Shown here one piece after another: positions 41,801-49,621 of a stretch of DNA of 64,000 nucleotides (positions are counted from its first letter, which is position 1; each line of letters opens with the position of its first letter). The DNA comes from Anaerolineae bacterium (GTDB taxonomy: Bacteria; Chloroflexota; Anaerolineae; Aggregatilineales; UBA2796): contig JAHBVK010000020.1 of the NCBI GenBank assembly GCA_019637555.1, positions 33,456 to 97,455 of the forward strand, given 5' to 3'. A model generated the notes under the pieces. The model searched no databases and was not told the DNA's origin. It was given only the letters and a program-made list of their open reading frames with translations. The position numbers and the translations under genes are program-made.

Positions 41801-42298
41801 CTATTCCACATCGACTTTCCACAGCATCCGTTGATGCAGCACCGTCGCCCGGCTCGCTCGCCAGAACGCCTGCGCAATCACACTACTGCTCGGCACATCT
41901 GCCACCACATGCGTGATCTGACGCGCCGCTAACCACTGACTGAGCGCCTTCACCAACTGCGTACCGATGCCGCCATCACCGCGTCCATGAGTATCAACCG
42001 TTAGCTCTACCACATTGCCGATCTGTGCTGGCGCGAATCCCGGCATATTGTCGATTACATTGCCGACGAGATAGCCGACAATCGTGCCCTTGCGTTCCGC
42101 TGCCAATACCACCACTTCAGAATCAACGATCCACTTCTCGGCAGCAGCACGCCAGTGCGAAACTGCATCCGGCAGCAAGCGCCAGCGCGGATCGGAGTGA
42201 GTTAACACTTCTGTCGATTCTTGCCACAGCACCGCCATCCGCTCTAAGTCAGCTCGCGTTGCTTCGCGCACCACCAAATCAAGCACATACTCGGACAC
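41801..42298 (-). CDS. GNAT-family N-acetyltransferase
   Basis: 165 residues, one acetyltransferase domain. The acetyl-CoA pyrophosphate loop is THGRGDGGIGTQLVKAL (Q/RxxGxG/A type), preceded by the strand NVVELTVD and followed by ITHVVADVPSSSVIAQAFWR. Substrate not deducible. First gene downstream of the T-box terminator (138 bases), so it is under tRNA-Ile control with the rest of the operon. The close spacing to the TPR gene supports one transcript. Confidence 0.85.
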   Translation of the reverse strand: MSEYVLDLVVREATRADLERMAVLWQESTEVLTHSDPRWRLLPDAVSHWRAAAEKWIVDSEVVVLAAERKGTIVGYLVGNVIDNMPGFAPAQIGNVVELTVDTHGRGDGGIGTQLVKALSQWLAARQITHVVADVPSSSVIAQAFWRASRATVLHQRMLWKVDVE

Positions 42299-42436
42299 CT
42301 AATCGCACCCTCATCCCACTTTGGCTGCATTTAACCATTTAGAGAAAATGTCAGCCGATCTTATTCTGTACCGCTATCTAGCGATATTTCCCAACTCATG
42401 ATCATCACAAAAGCGATACATGGGCGGTAAATAGGT

Positions 42437-42710
42437 AAAAAAAAGCTCCCGTCCGACAAAGGGACGAGAGCCTGACTCCCGTGGTACCACCCTGATTTTC
42501 TGCGCGATCAACAAAGTCGCTGCAGAACACTCAGCAATCCGCGTAACGGGCGGCTCCGACGACGCCTACACAAACAAGCGGTCTACTTATCGTTCGGGTC
42601 ATAGCTCAGGAGTGATTTTCAACGGCTGCACATCATCCGGCTCACACCACATCACGCCCGGACTCTCTGTAGATCGCCTACCGTCTACTCGTTCCATCAT
42701 CGCCAATATT
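42437..42710 (-). promoter_or_regulatory. T-box leader, apparent isoleucine (ATC) specifier
   Basis: Minus strand. Stem I has the usual AGAGAG element, a distal CCGG...GGTGTGA...CCGG loop region and, on its 3' side, GAAAATCACTCCTGAG, where ATC (complement of 42614-42616) is placed as the specifier codon. Next comes the conserved T-box AGGGTGGTACCACGGGA (42477-42493), whose TGGT bulge suits a tRNA with discriminator A, as in tRNA-Ile. Last is a terminator stem (42445-42471) and an eight-base U-run (42437-42444). Uncharged tRNA-Ile would favour the antiterminator and let transcription continue into GNAT, TPR, two membrane proteins and ileS. Confidence 0.9.
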
Positions 42711-42728
42711 AGTATGAAGTTGTTGGTC

Positions 42729-42757
42729 AGCATACCATAACGGGTAAGAGGGGTCAA
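42729..42757 (-). promoter_or_regulatory. Sigma-70-type promoter of the T-box operon
   Basis: TTGACC (-35, complement of 42752-42757), 17-base spacer, TATGCT (-10, complement of 42729-42734). The start would be about 42722, some 12 bases before T-box stem I. Confidence 0.75.
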
Positions 42758-42807
42758 GACTGAGCATTGTCGTGGTTTGTCTCTGTTTTGTACGGCTTAA
42801 TGCTTGC

Positions 42808-42836
42808 TTGACACAACCCGCGCGCGGGCATACCAT
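42808..42836 (+). promoter_or_regulatory. Sigma-70-type promoter of the SLATT gene pair
   Basis: TTGACA (42808-42813), exact 17-base spacer, TACCAT (42831-42836). The spacer holds a 12-bp palindrome CCCGCGCGCGGG (42817-42828), a possible operator. About 45 bases of leader to the start codon. Divergent from the T-box promoter 50 bases away. Confidence 0.7.
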
Positions 42837-42886
42837 AACTAGCTATGCGTGTGACAGACTCCCACCATTATCGCATTGGAGGCGTC

Positions 42887-43561
42887 ATGACCAATCAGAC
42901 ATCCACCGCTACGACGGCAAACTCAGTATCAGCGGCATCTGCCTCTGCTGCTGAACAACCCGTCTCGCAAGGTGGCTATCCCCGGCAAAATTGGCCCGCG
43001 TGGGCAAAGCAACTGCCCAGTCTGGGCGATCCCAAACCTGAAAGCCCCGACTTCCAACTAATCGATCCCGACAAACTCCGTCAAGTGCTCAAGGACGCTC
43101 GACCTGAAGCGGTGCAGCGCATCCAAGAAGATATTGCCTTCATGGATCACGAGCTGCTACGGCTTTTCCGCGAGTGTGACTGGCTGGCAAAACTACACCA
43201 GAACCGCTATCGAGTCTATCAGATCGGTTATATCCTCCTCGCTGCACTCGCCACCCTTCTCGGCGCGCTGCAATCGCTGGCATGGAGTGGCGGCGGACAA
43301 TCGATGCTGCCGTGGTTTGCCTTTGCCGAAACAGTAATTGCACTGCTAGCGACCTTCCTCGCCACCATTTCCGGGCGCGAACCGCCAATGCAACTCTGGC
43401 TGGAAAACCGTCGCAAGGCGGAGAGCTTGCGCCGCGAATACTTCCGCTATCTGATGAACCTTGAACCCTACAACATTCCCGCAGGAGCAGATCGCCGCCG
43501 CTCGCTGTCTCGTCGCGCCGCCGAAATTTATAAAGGTTACATCCCCGAAGATGGCAAATAA
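42887..43561 (+). CDS. SLATT-type 2TM protein (DUF4231-like)
   Basis: 224 residues from ATG 42887 with TTGGAGG five bases upstream. A Ser/Ala-rich N-terminus (1-75), a helical stretch (LRQVLKDARPEAVQRIQEDI), two membrane helices (about 105-127, VYQIGYILLAALATLLGALQ; about 138-160, FAFAETVIALLATFLATISG) and a cytoplasmic C-terminal helix with LENRRKAESLRREYFRYLMN. This matches DUF4231 of the SLATT superfamily, predicted pore-like effectors found with nucleotide-second-messenger and SLOG/SMODS conflict systems. No such partner is adjacent; instead a second SLATT-like gene follows, overlapping or nearly so. Confidence 0.8.
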   Translation: MTNQTSTATTANSVSAASASAAEQPVSQGGYPRQNWPAWAKQLPSLGDPKPESPDFQLIDPDKLRQVLKDARPEAVQRIQEDIAFMDHELLRLFRECDWLAKLHQNRYRVYQIGYILLAALATLLGALQSLAWSGGGQSMLPWFAFAETVIALLATFLATISGREPPMQLWLENRRKAESLRREYFRYLMNLEPYNIPAGADRRRSLSRRAAEIYKGYIPEDGK

Positions 43562-43601
43562 ACAACCTGATCCTGTGAATAATTCAGCGAGGACATCAGC
43601 A

Positions 43602-44246
43602 ATGGCTACCGATTTAAGCCGACAGGACGCCGAAGCGCTCTACCAATTGTTCAATGAATTTGCGCTGGAAGATCAGCGCCGTTATTACCGTCAGTCAGTC
43701 GAAAAATCCCGCGACGCCGCCAAGCAGGTTAACTTCATCCGTGCACTACTAGCATTCCTCACTGGCATTGCTTCAGCGCTTGCTGGCTTGTTAGTGGCGA
43801 CCGGCGCAAGCAACAACCCGAATACCGCTGTCGTGGTGGTAATCATGCTGATCATTGCCGTTGTCGCACCAGTGTTCGGTGGCGCCTTCGGCACGCTGGC
43901 GGACTTGTACCAATGGGATCGCTTATCCGCGATCTACGATACCGCCCTACGCAACATCGAAGTGGCTGACGCACTCTCGCCGGACAAAGATGACACTGAT
44001 CAAATGTATCAACTGGCGCTGCAAGCCTTTTCCGAAGGCACCCTCTCGGTCATGACCGACGAAACGGCGCAGTGGGGCAATCTGATTCGTTCGCCCAAGG
44101 CGATTGAAGAATTTCTGGCGGAACAGCAGCAGCGTGCTATCGCCGCCTCACAAACACCATTCTCTACGCCGCAATCTATTCCGGGACCGCTGCCACCAAC
44201 ACCACCTTCAGGATCAGGAACATCGTCATCGTCGGGTGTTGGATGA
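43602..44246 (+). CDS. Second SLATT-type 2TM protein
   Basis: 214 residues from ATG 43602 (GAGG nine bases upstream); ATG 43551, which overlaps the previous gene, is an alternative. Helical start (RQDAEALYQLFNEFALEDQR), two membrane helices (about 43-68, FIRALLAFLTGIASALAGLL; about 74-96, AVVVVIMLIIAVVAPVFGGA), then a cytoplasmic helical region (QWDRLSAIYDTALRNIEVAD) and a Pro/Ser-rich tail. The topology and the post-TM helix fit the SLATT group. Same operon as the DUF4231-like gene, so the two may form a hetero-oligomer. Convergent with the membrane glycosyltransferase, ten bases away. Confidence 0.75.
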   Translation: MATDLSRQDAEALYQLFNEFALEDQRRYYRQSVEKSRDAAKQVNFIRALLAFLTGIASALAGLLVATGASNNPNTAVVVVIMLIIAVVAPVFGGAFGTLADLYQWDRLSAIYDTALRNIEVADALSPDKDDTDQMYQLALQAFSEGTLSVMTDETAQWGNLIRSPKAIEEFLAEQQQRAIAASQTPFSTPQSIPGPLPPTPPSGSGTSSSSGVG

Positions 44247-44255
44247 CGGAATTCG

Positions 44256-46235
44256 TCACGGTTCTACGTTGATCGTGGGCGAGAACGTGCCATCAGGTAG
44301 CTGAAAGATCGCATTCAGATTGTGTACGCCGTCGTACTGCCCGATCTCGAATCGGAATGGCGCGACGGCATCAACGGGTATTTTCACCTTGATCTGGACA
44401 AGCTGAAGATCACCTAACCGCCATGTGCTGCCCGCTATCACGCTGCCATCGGCAATAACAACCCGTGTTCCAGTGGCATCGTAGACATGGACGAAGGCAC
44501 CGAGCAGCCATTGATCGCGTTCGGGCGGCAGCGCATCGATCCGCCAACTGGTCAGCACTTGCGTTTCATCGCCTGCTTGCAAATTCGGTGCGACGACAGC
44601 TCCTAGAAACGTAATGCCCTTATCGCTCTGTATGTTAGCTAAGGGAGGAGCCGTTGTAGGAGGATGGATGACGGAATAATTGAGTCCTGTGCCGTCTGCA
44701 AATTGATAACTACCGTTCTCAGCTACAAAGGAAATGGTTTTACCGCCATTTTTGGGGATGATCGTAACGCCTTCGCCAACTGTCTGAGCCACCGGAAACA
44801 CCTCACCACGAAGACTATTCAAAATCCAGCTATCCACATTGGCGAAGATGACGATACCATTCGCCAAGTCCTCATCTGTGATCACTGTATGCGCCATAGC
44901 GATCCCATCCGCCACTGGCAGCGCCGTCAGCCCATGAGCGCCGGGGGTAGCAATCGTCGCTTCGGCGTAGCGCAGCGCATTGATCCCGTTTAGCGCCGTC
45001 AACGCTATCAATCCCACGATCAGCGCACCGCGCAACAGCCGCATCCGCAGCAAGATACTGCATCCCGCTGCCACTAGAATGTAACCAGCGGGCAGCGTCA
45101 GCAGTAGATAAAACGGATGCACCGGACGCGAGACGTAAGTCATCATCAAGATCGGCAGCGCGAACCACACCAGCGCGATCAAGCCCTTGTCTGCGTGCTG
45201 CCGTCTCCGCAAGACTTCCACCACCGCACCGATCATGCCAATAATCAGCAGCGCCACCAGAAAATCGTGCGCGATCAGCGACAAATCTTCGCGCAGCAGT
45301 GAGTCCTGAATCGGCGCTTCTGTGCCACGCGCCACCGCGTAATCGACGCCAGTGATCAAACGCAGCGCATGACGCCATGCCTCATCGCTGAGTCGCGCCT
45401 GACCAGTGGCAAATTCCTCGATTCGCGTCGTCGTCTGATTACTGTTCTGTGCCAAGCCCGCCGCATAAATCCCTGTCGCTGCGACGAAGATCAGCGCCCC
45501 CGCGATCACTGGTCGCCACTGTAACCGTTGTCGGAACAACACCAACAGTACCAGTATCGGCGCGAGGATGGCGAAGCCAAGCAAATAGGTCTGCGTCATC
45601 GCCGTCAGCGTGATCAACGCCAGCAGCAAGCGCCGTTTCGGATGCGTTGCCGTCCCCAATAACACAGGTACGATCAGCCAGAACAGCAGCGCCGCGAAGA
45701 ACGGGATCAATGACTGCACCCATGTCGTGCGGCTGTACTCAATCACCCACGGATTGATCGCCATCAGCAGCATAGCGATCAGCGCACGGTTTTCGTCCAG
45801 CAACTGCGCGGCGGATCGGTAGACCAGCCACAGTGCCAACGTGTTCAGTGCGATCACGAACAGATAAGCGCCAATTGGAGATCGCGTCAGCGCCACGAAG
45901 GGGATAAACAAATAACCTGTCAGCGCGGGGTTGGCGAACAGCACCGACGTGCCTTGCGCCGTGACCGGAAACGCGCCGCGATCTAGCGTCATCAACGCCT
46001 GCCAGATCGGATAAGCGTGATCGACGTTGTGCTCAATCGCACCGATATTCTGGAAGCGCAGCACAGCACCGATCAGCAGGATCGCCACCGCCATCACGAA
46101 CTGCGGTGAGCGGTGGTTCAGATTTACCTCACCCCGGCTTCGCCACCCCTCTCCGTTTATAGAGAGGGGACTCGTGTTGTCGCTTTTATTCCCCTCTCCG
46201 TTGACGGAGGCGAGATAGGGGGTGAGGTGCTTCAT
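44256..46235 (-). CDS. Polytopic glycosyltransferase (GT39/ArnT-like)
   Basis: 659 residues as read. About 10-12 membrane helices between 48 and 420, with an early loop NIGAIEHNVDHAYPIWQALM whose acidic residues are in the position of the catalytic Asp/Glu of GT-C enzymes, and a soluble C-terminal domain (about 430-659). Such enzymes transfer sugars from polyprenyl phosphates outside the membrane. The first 40 codons (LTPYLASVNGEGNKSDNTSP and on) are encoded by the foldback repeat at 46127-46227, so the original start is probably Met 48 (base 46094). The ATG at 46235 lies two bases after the WD40 stop, so coupling may have captured the repeat as coding sequence. Confidence 0.75.
   Translation of the reverse strand: MKHLTPYLASVNGEGNKSDNTSPLSINGEGWRSRGEVNLNHRSPQFVMAVAILLIGAVLRFQNIGAIEHNVDHAYPIWQALMTLDRGAFPVTAQGTSVLFANPALTGYLFIPFVALTRSPIGAYLFVIALNTLALWLVYRSAAQLLDENRALIAMLLMAINPWVIEYSRTTWVQSLIPFFAALLFWLIVPVLLGTATHPKRRLLLALITLTAMTQTYLLGFAILAPILVLLVLFRQRLQWRPVIAGALIFVAATGIYAAGLAQNSNQTTTRIEEFATGQARLSDEAWRHALRLITGVDYAVARGTEAPIQDSLLREDLSLIAHDFLVALLIIGMIGAVVEVLRRRQHADKGLIALVWFALPILMMTYVSRPVHPFYLLLTLPAGYILVAAGCSILLRMRLLRGALIVGLIALTALNGINALRYAEATIATPGAHGLTALPVADGIAMAHTVITDEDLANGIVIFANVDSWILNSLRGEVFPVAQTVGEGVTIIPKNGGKTISFVAENGSYQFADGTGLNYSVIHPPTTAPPLANIQSDKGITFLGAVVAPNLQAGDETQVLTSWRIDALPPERDQWLLGAFVHVYDATGTRVVIADGSVIAGSTWRLGDLQLVQIKVKIPVDAVAPFRFEIGQYDGVHNLNAIFQLPDGTFSPTINVEP
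46127..46227. repeat. 101-bp foldback element inside a coding frame
   Basis: Starts CCTCACCCCGGCTTCGCC, contains CCCCTCTCCG twice, and ends GATAGGGGGTGAGG; the two halves are imperfect reverse complements. Same family as 39664-39761 (shared CCTCACCCC ends and CCCTCTCC cores). It lies across the 5' end of the GT39-like gene and stays open in that frame. Confidence 0.7.
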
Positions 46236-46237
46236 GG

Positions 46238-47185
46238 CTATTGACCGTAGGCGCGGACGCTAACGCTGTCATGGGCAATTGCTGCGTAATTGGAGTGCAT
46301 CGGATCAATACTGATCTGGCGCGGACGTTCTGGCAAATCGGAGATCAGCAGTCGCGGCTCACGCTGATCCAGCGACCACACTTGCAGCGTGCGATCCCAA
46401 CTGGCGCTGATCAAACTCTGGCTGTCGGCGCTCCACATCACTTCGATCACCCGATCTGTGTGCGTGGTGTAGCCCGCTGTCTGCGATCCATCTGCGCCCC
46501 ACACCCGCACGCTTTTGTCGCGGCTGGCAGAAGCATAATGACTGCCATCCGGCGACCACGCCACCGAGTAGACATAATAGCTGTGGCGCTGCGCCGTTGG
46601 CTGCACCAAACCAGTCGTCACATCCCAAAGAAAAACCGCGTTATCCGCCGCGCCGCTGACCAGATAATTACCATTTGGCTGCCAAGCCACCGTATACACG
46701 CGATCCCGATGCTTCTGCAGCGTCTGTAACGCTGCGCCCGACTGTGCATCCCATATGCGCACCGAGAGATCATCGCCTGCTGTCGCCACTTGACTGCCGT
46801 CACTGCGCCAGCTAATCGCGTTGACCACGCCAATATGCCCGCGCAAGGTCAGCAATCGCCGCCCGTTGTGAACATCGAATAAACGGATCGCGCCGTCGTA
46901 GCGCCCCGCCGCCAACATATCTCCGTGCCATGCCAGCGCGCTGATGTCCGCGCCGGAGTCAGGGATCAAGGCACGCGGTTTGAGATCAGCATCATAAAGG
47001 TAGACGCCTGCGTTCGTGCCCACAGCTAACGTCGTGCCATCAGGACTCCACGCTACTGCCGTCGCGCTGACCTTATTCTGCGCTTCGGATCGAGCGTCGG
47101 GTAACAGTAACATTCCCGTCAGGGAAATTAGCGAGATTCTTAGGAACTGCCGTCTGTGCAGCAGATATAATGAGCGCGTTGCCAT
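46238..47185 (-). CDS. WD40-repeat beta-propeller protein, exported
   Basis: 315 residues from ATG 47185; an open frame to 47344 would overlap the divergent gene. The N-terminus has RRQFLRISLISLTGMLLLPD, a twin-Arg-like motif and hydrophobic stretch, so export through Tat or Sec is likely. Six to seven WD40 blades follow: VAWSPDGTTLAVGTNAGVYL, ISWRSDGSQVATAGDDLSVR, VAWQPNGNYLVSGAADNAVF, VAWSPDGSHYASASRDKSVR. Propellers of this kind hold protein partners; no catalytic domain. Two bases before the glycosyltransferase start, so probably co-translated. Divergent from the esterase-CapA fusion with only 28 bases between starts. Confidence 0.82.
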   Translation of the reverse strand: MATRSLYLLHRRQFLRISLISLTGMLLLPDARSEAQNKVSATAVAWSPDGTTLAVGTNAGVYLYDADLKPRALIPDSGADISALAWHGDMLAAGRYDGAIRLFDVHNGRRLLTLRGHIGVVNAISWRSDGSQVATAGDDLSVRIWDAQSGAALQTLQKHRDRVYTVAWQPNGNYLVSGAADNAVFLWDVTTGLVQPTAQRHSYYVYSVAWSPDGSHYASASRDKSVRVWGADGSQTAGYTTHTDRVIEVMWSADSQSLISASWDRTLQVWSLDQREPRLLISDLPERPRQISIDPMHSNYAAIAHDSVSVRAYGQ

Positions 47186-47213
47186 CGTTTTATTTATCAC
47201 TATCGGGTCTTTG

Positions 47214-49382
47214 ATGAACCGTCGTTTGCCATCTTTGCTCTTGGTGCTGCTGGCGCTGATAGTGGCATTACCATTGAACGCAGTGCAATCTGTAACTGCT
47301 TCCGCTTCTGCTGCCTGCACCACCGGAACCGTCCTGAAAAACACCTATAAGAGTAAAATCCTTCGCGCCGATATGCGCTATGCGATTTACCTCCCACCGT
47401 GCTACGTGCAGGAAACGCGCACTTATCCCACGCTCTACCTGATGCACGGCTCCAACTCCGACGAGAATCACTGGCTTGATCTCGGTATCGTCGAGCAACT
47501 AGATCAGGGCATCAGCAGTGGCAGATTACCAGCAATGATCGTGGTGCTGCCCTACGGCGATTGGATCGCTAACGAAAATCGCTTCGACAGCCTTTCGTGG
47601 TCGAACGTCTTCCTCAGCGAGTTGATGCCCCACATCGAAGGGCGCTATCGTGCTACGGGCAGCAAAGCGACTCGCGCCATCGGCGGCATCTCGCGCGGCG
47701 GCTTCTGGGCGTTCAACATCGCGTGGCGCTATCCCGAATTGTTCAACAGCGTCGGCGGTCACAGCGCCTTCTTCTCCATCGACAACGCGCCGTGGGAATA
47801 CAATCCGCTGTTCATCGTGCGCCAAACCGATAAAGAAAAGCTCGACACCGTGCGCGTCTGGTTGGATCGCGGCTGGAACGATTATGCCTACTGGGGTTTA
47901 GACTTCCTCCACAAGCTGATGGATGAGCGCAGCATCGCCAACCAGTACACCGTTTACAAGACGGGTGAGCATAACAACGATTATTGGAGTTCGCACGTCG
48001 CGGAATATCTGGACTTCTACGCTGAAGGCTTCCGCGAGAGCGAAACCGCCGCGTCCTCAAAGGCGAACTACAGCCGCGCACAAGGCGAGATCAACACGCT
48101 GTTCGTGCCTGCCGTTGCCTTTCCCAGCTTGCAGATGAACATCACCTCCGCACAGTTGAACAGCGTCAAGGCAGGCGCAGCCGATCCCGCGCTGGTGCTG
48201 GATCATCCAACGGCAGAATCGCTCACCGCGCTCGGCTATCCACCATCGCCGCAGACTCAGATCGTGGAAGCGGATCAACTGCAAGATACGCTCTGGCGCG
48301 GACGCGATACGCTCTACACTATCCTCGGCTTTGATCGCCTAACTCCCCGTTTGCGGATGCTGCATGTTGATGAAACCGTGCCACTGGATTTCGCCACCGA
48401 TGATCCACAAGCGTATCCCTTCGCCTTCCACAGCGATTCCCCGAATTACGATCCAACCAAATTGACGCGCTTCCTGCTCTCCGGTGTCACCGCCATCACG
48501 CGCGGCACGATGGACGCTATCGACGCTAACGGAGTCGAATGGGCGGGCGAGGCGATCCGTCCCTACACCACCCGCGCCGATTTCTTCCACGTCAGCAACG
48601 AAGTCTCCTTTCACGAGACGTGCTCCGGTAAAGCGCGTATTGAGGAGAAAGCGGTAGGCGAATTTTGCTCCAAGCTCTACGCCTTCGACTTGCTGCGTTA
48701 CGTAGGCGTGGACATTGTGGAACTTTCGGGCAACCACAATCTCGATTTCGGCGTGCAGCCCTATCTGGATACGCTCAAGCTGTATCACGATAACGGGATG
48801 CTGACCGTTGGCGGTGGCGTTAATCTGGCGGACGCCGAGAAGCCGCTGATCGTGGAACATAACGGGGCGAAGATCGGTATGATCGCCTGCAATTGGGCAG
48901 GACCGCAGTGGGCGCTGGCGAAAGCAGATTACCCCGGCGCAGCGTGGTGTGATCGCACATGGTTGAAAGCTGCCGTCAGTGATCTCAAGGCGCAGGTCGA
49001 TTTTGTGATCGTCAGTGTGCAGTACAAAGAGACGGAACTGGTCTATCCGCCGGATCAGCAGGTGCTAGACTTCCAGATGATCGCGGACGCTGGCGCGGAT
49101 GTGGTCATCGGTTCGCAGGCGCATCTCACGCAAGCGTTCCAGTTCCAACCGTTGCAGCGCGGCGGCGAGGCATTTCTGCACTTCGGTCCCGGCAACCTGT
49201 TTTTCGATCAGGTCTACATGCAAAAGCGCTTCTTCATGGATCAGCTTTTCATCTATGACAAGAAGCTGCTAACCGTCGATCTGTTCGTAGGCATCACCGA
49301 CGAAGGTGGTCGTCCTCGTCCCTCGGAAGATCAGGAACGCACCTTCTTCGTCCGCAACGTCTTTCGCTACAGCCGCTTCTGA
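47214..49382 (+). CDS. Esterase D-like domain fused to CapA-like domain, secreted
   Basis: 722 residues from ATG 47214. Signal peptide (about 1-32, LLVLLALIVALPLNAVQS). First domain (about 35-290): esterase of the feruloyl/enterochelin type, with YLMHGSNSDENHWLDLG, the nucleophile elbow GGISRGGFWAFN (Ser) and TGEHNNDYW (His). Second domain (about 410-700): CapA/PgsA-type metallophosphoesterase fold, with ELSGNHNLDFGVQPYLDTLK, IGMIACNWAGPQ, VIGSQAHLTQAF and LHFGPGNLFFD. CapA proteins take part in poly-gamma-glutamate capsule formation. The fusion order is unusual. Other capB/capC genes are not in view. A long frame upstream (to 47016) is overlap with the WD40 gene. Confidence 0.85.
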   Translation: MNRRLPSLLLVLLALIVALPLNAVQSVTASASAACTTGTVLKNTYKSKILRADMRYAIYLPPCYVQETRTYPTLYLMHGSNSDENHWLDLGIVEQLDQGISSGRLPAMIVVLPYGDWIANENRFDSLSWSNVFLSELMPHIEGRYRATGSKATRAIGGISRGGFWAFNIAWRYPELFNSVGGHSAFFSIDNAPWEYNPLFIVRQTDKEKLDTVRVWLDRGWNDYAYWGLDFLHKLMDERSIANQYTVYKTGEHNNDYWSSHVAEYLDFYAEGFRESETAASSKANYSRAQGEINTLFVPAVAFPSLQMNITSAQLNSVKAGAADPALVLDHPTAESLTALGYPPSPQTQIVEADQLQDTLWRGRDTLYTILGFDRLTPRLRMLHVDETVPLDFATDDPQAYPFAFHSDSPNYDPTKLTRFLLSGVTAITRGTMDAIDANGVEWAGEAIRPYTTRADFFHVSNEVSFHETCSGKARIEEKAVGEFCSKLYAFDLLRYVGVDIVELSGNHNLDFGVQPYLDTLKLYHDNGMLTVGGGVNLADAEKPLIVEHNGAKIGMIACNWAGPQWALAKADYPGAAWCDRTWLKAAVSDLKAQVDFVIVSVQYKETELVYPPDQQVLDFQMIADAGADVVIGSQAHLTQAFQFQPLQRGGEAFLHFGPGNLFFDQVYMQKRFFMDQLFIYDKKLLTVDLFVGITDEGGRPRPSEDQERTFFVRNVFRYSRF

Positions 49383-49465
49383 TTACTGCTAAGTCGGCAT
49401 CATGACGGGGTAAATGCCAGTTGTTTGTTTGCATCAAACGGTTTTCCAAATATTGCCTACCATAA

Positions 49466-49512
49466 CCCATTTTTCACCCATTTAACCCGTTAAATAAATG
49501 GGCGAAAATGGG
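49466..49512. repeat. Inverted repeat after esterase-CapA gene
   Basis: CCCATTTT, three bases, CCCATTTA on the left pair with TAAATGGG, two bases, AAAATGGG on the right, around a short centre. A long AT-rich stem without a T-run. Possibly an mRNA 3' structure. Confidence 0.5.
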
Positions 49513-49553
49513 CTGGCTAAACCCCACTTGTAGATGCCAATTTAGTCTTGAAT

Positions 49554-49587
49554 CTAAAAGAGCAAGTTGTACAACCTGCTCTTTTAG
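49554..49587. terminator. Bidirectional terminator-like hairpin
   Basis: CTAAAAGAGCAAGTTGT (49554-49570) and ACAACCTGCTCTTTTAG (49571-49587) pair with one wobble, the loop being the central GTAC. A- and T-runs are part of the stem. Sits between convergent genes and probably ends both. Confidence 0.65.
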
Positions 49588-49621
49588 CTCGACTCCTAGG
49601 GCACTTGCGCTTGCTTCTTAA

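Noticed and set aside
47016..47213. 66-codon extension of the esterase-CapA gene
   Set aside because: It would overlap the WD40 gene start and place a signal peptide in the middle of the protein; the signal peptide begins at 47214.
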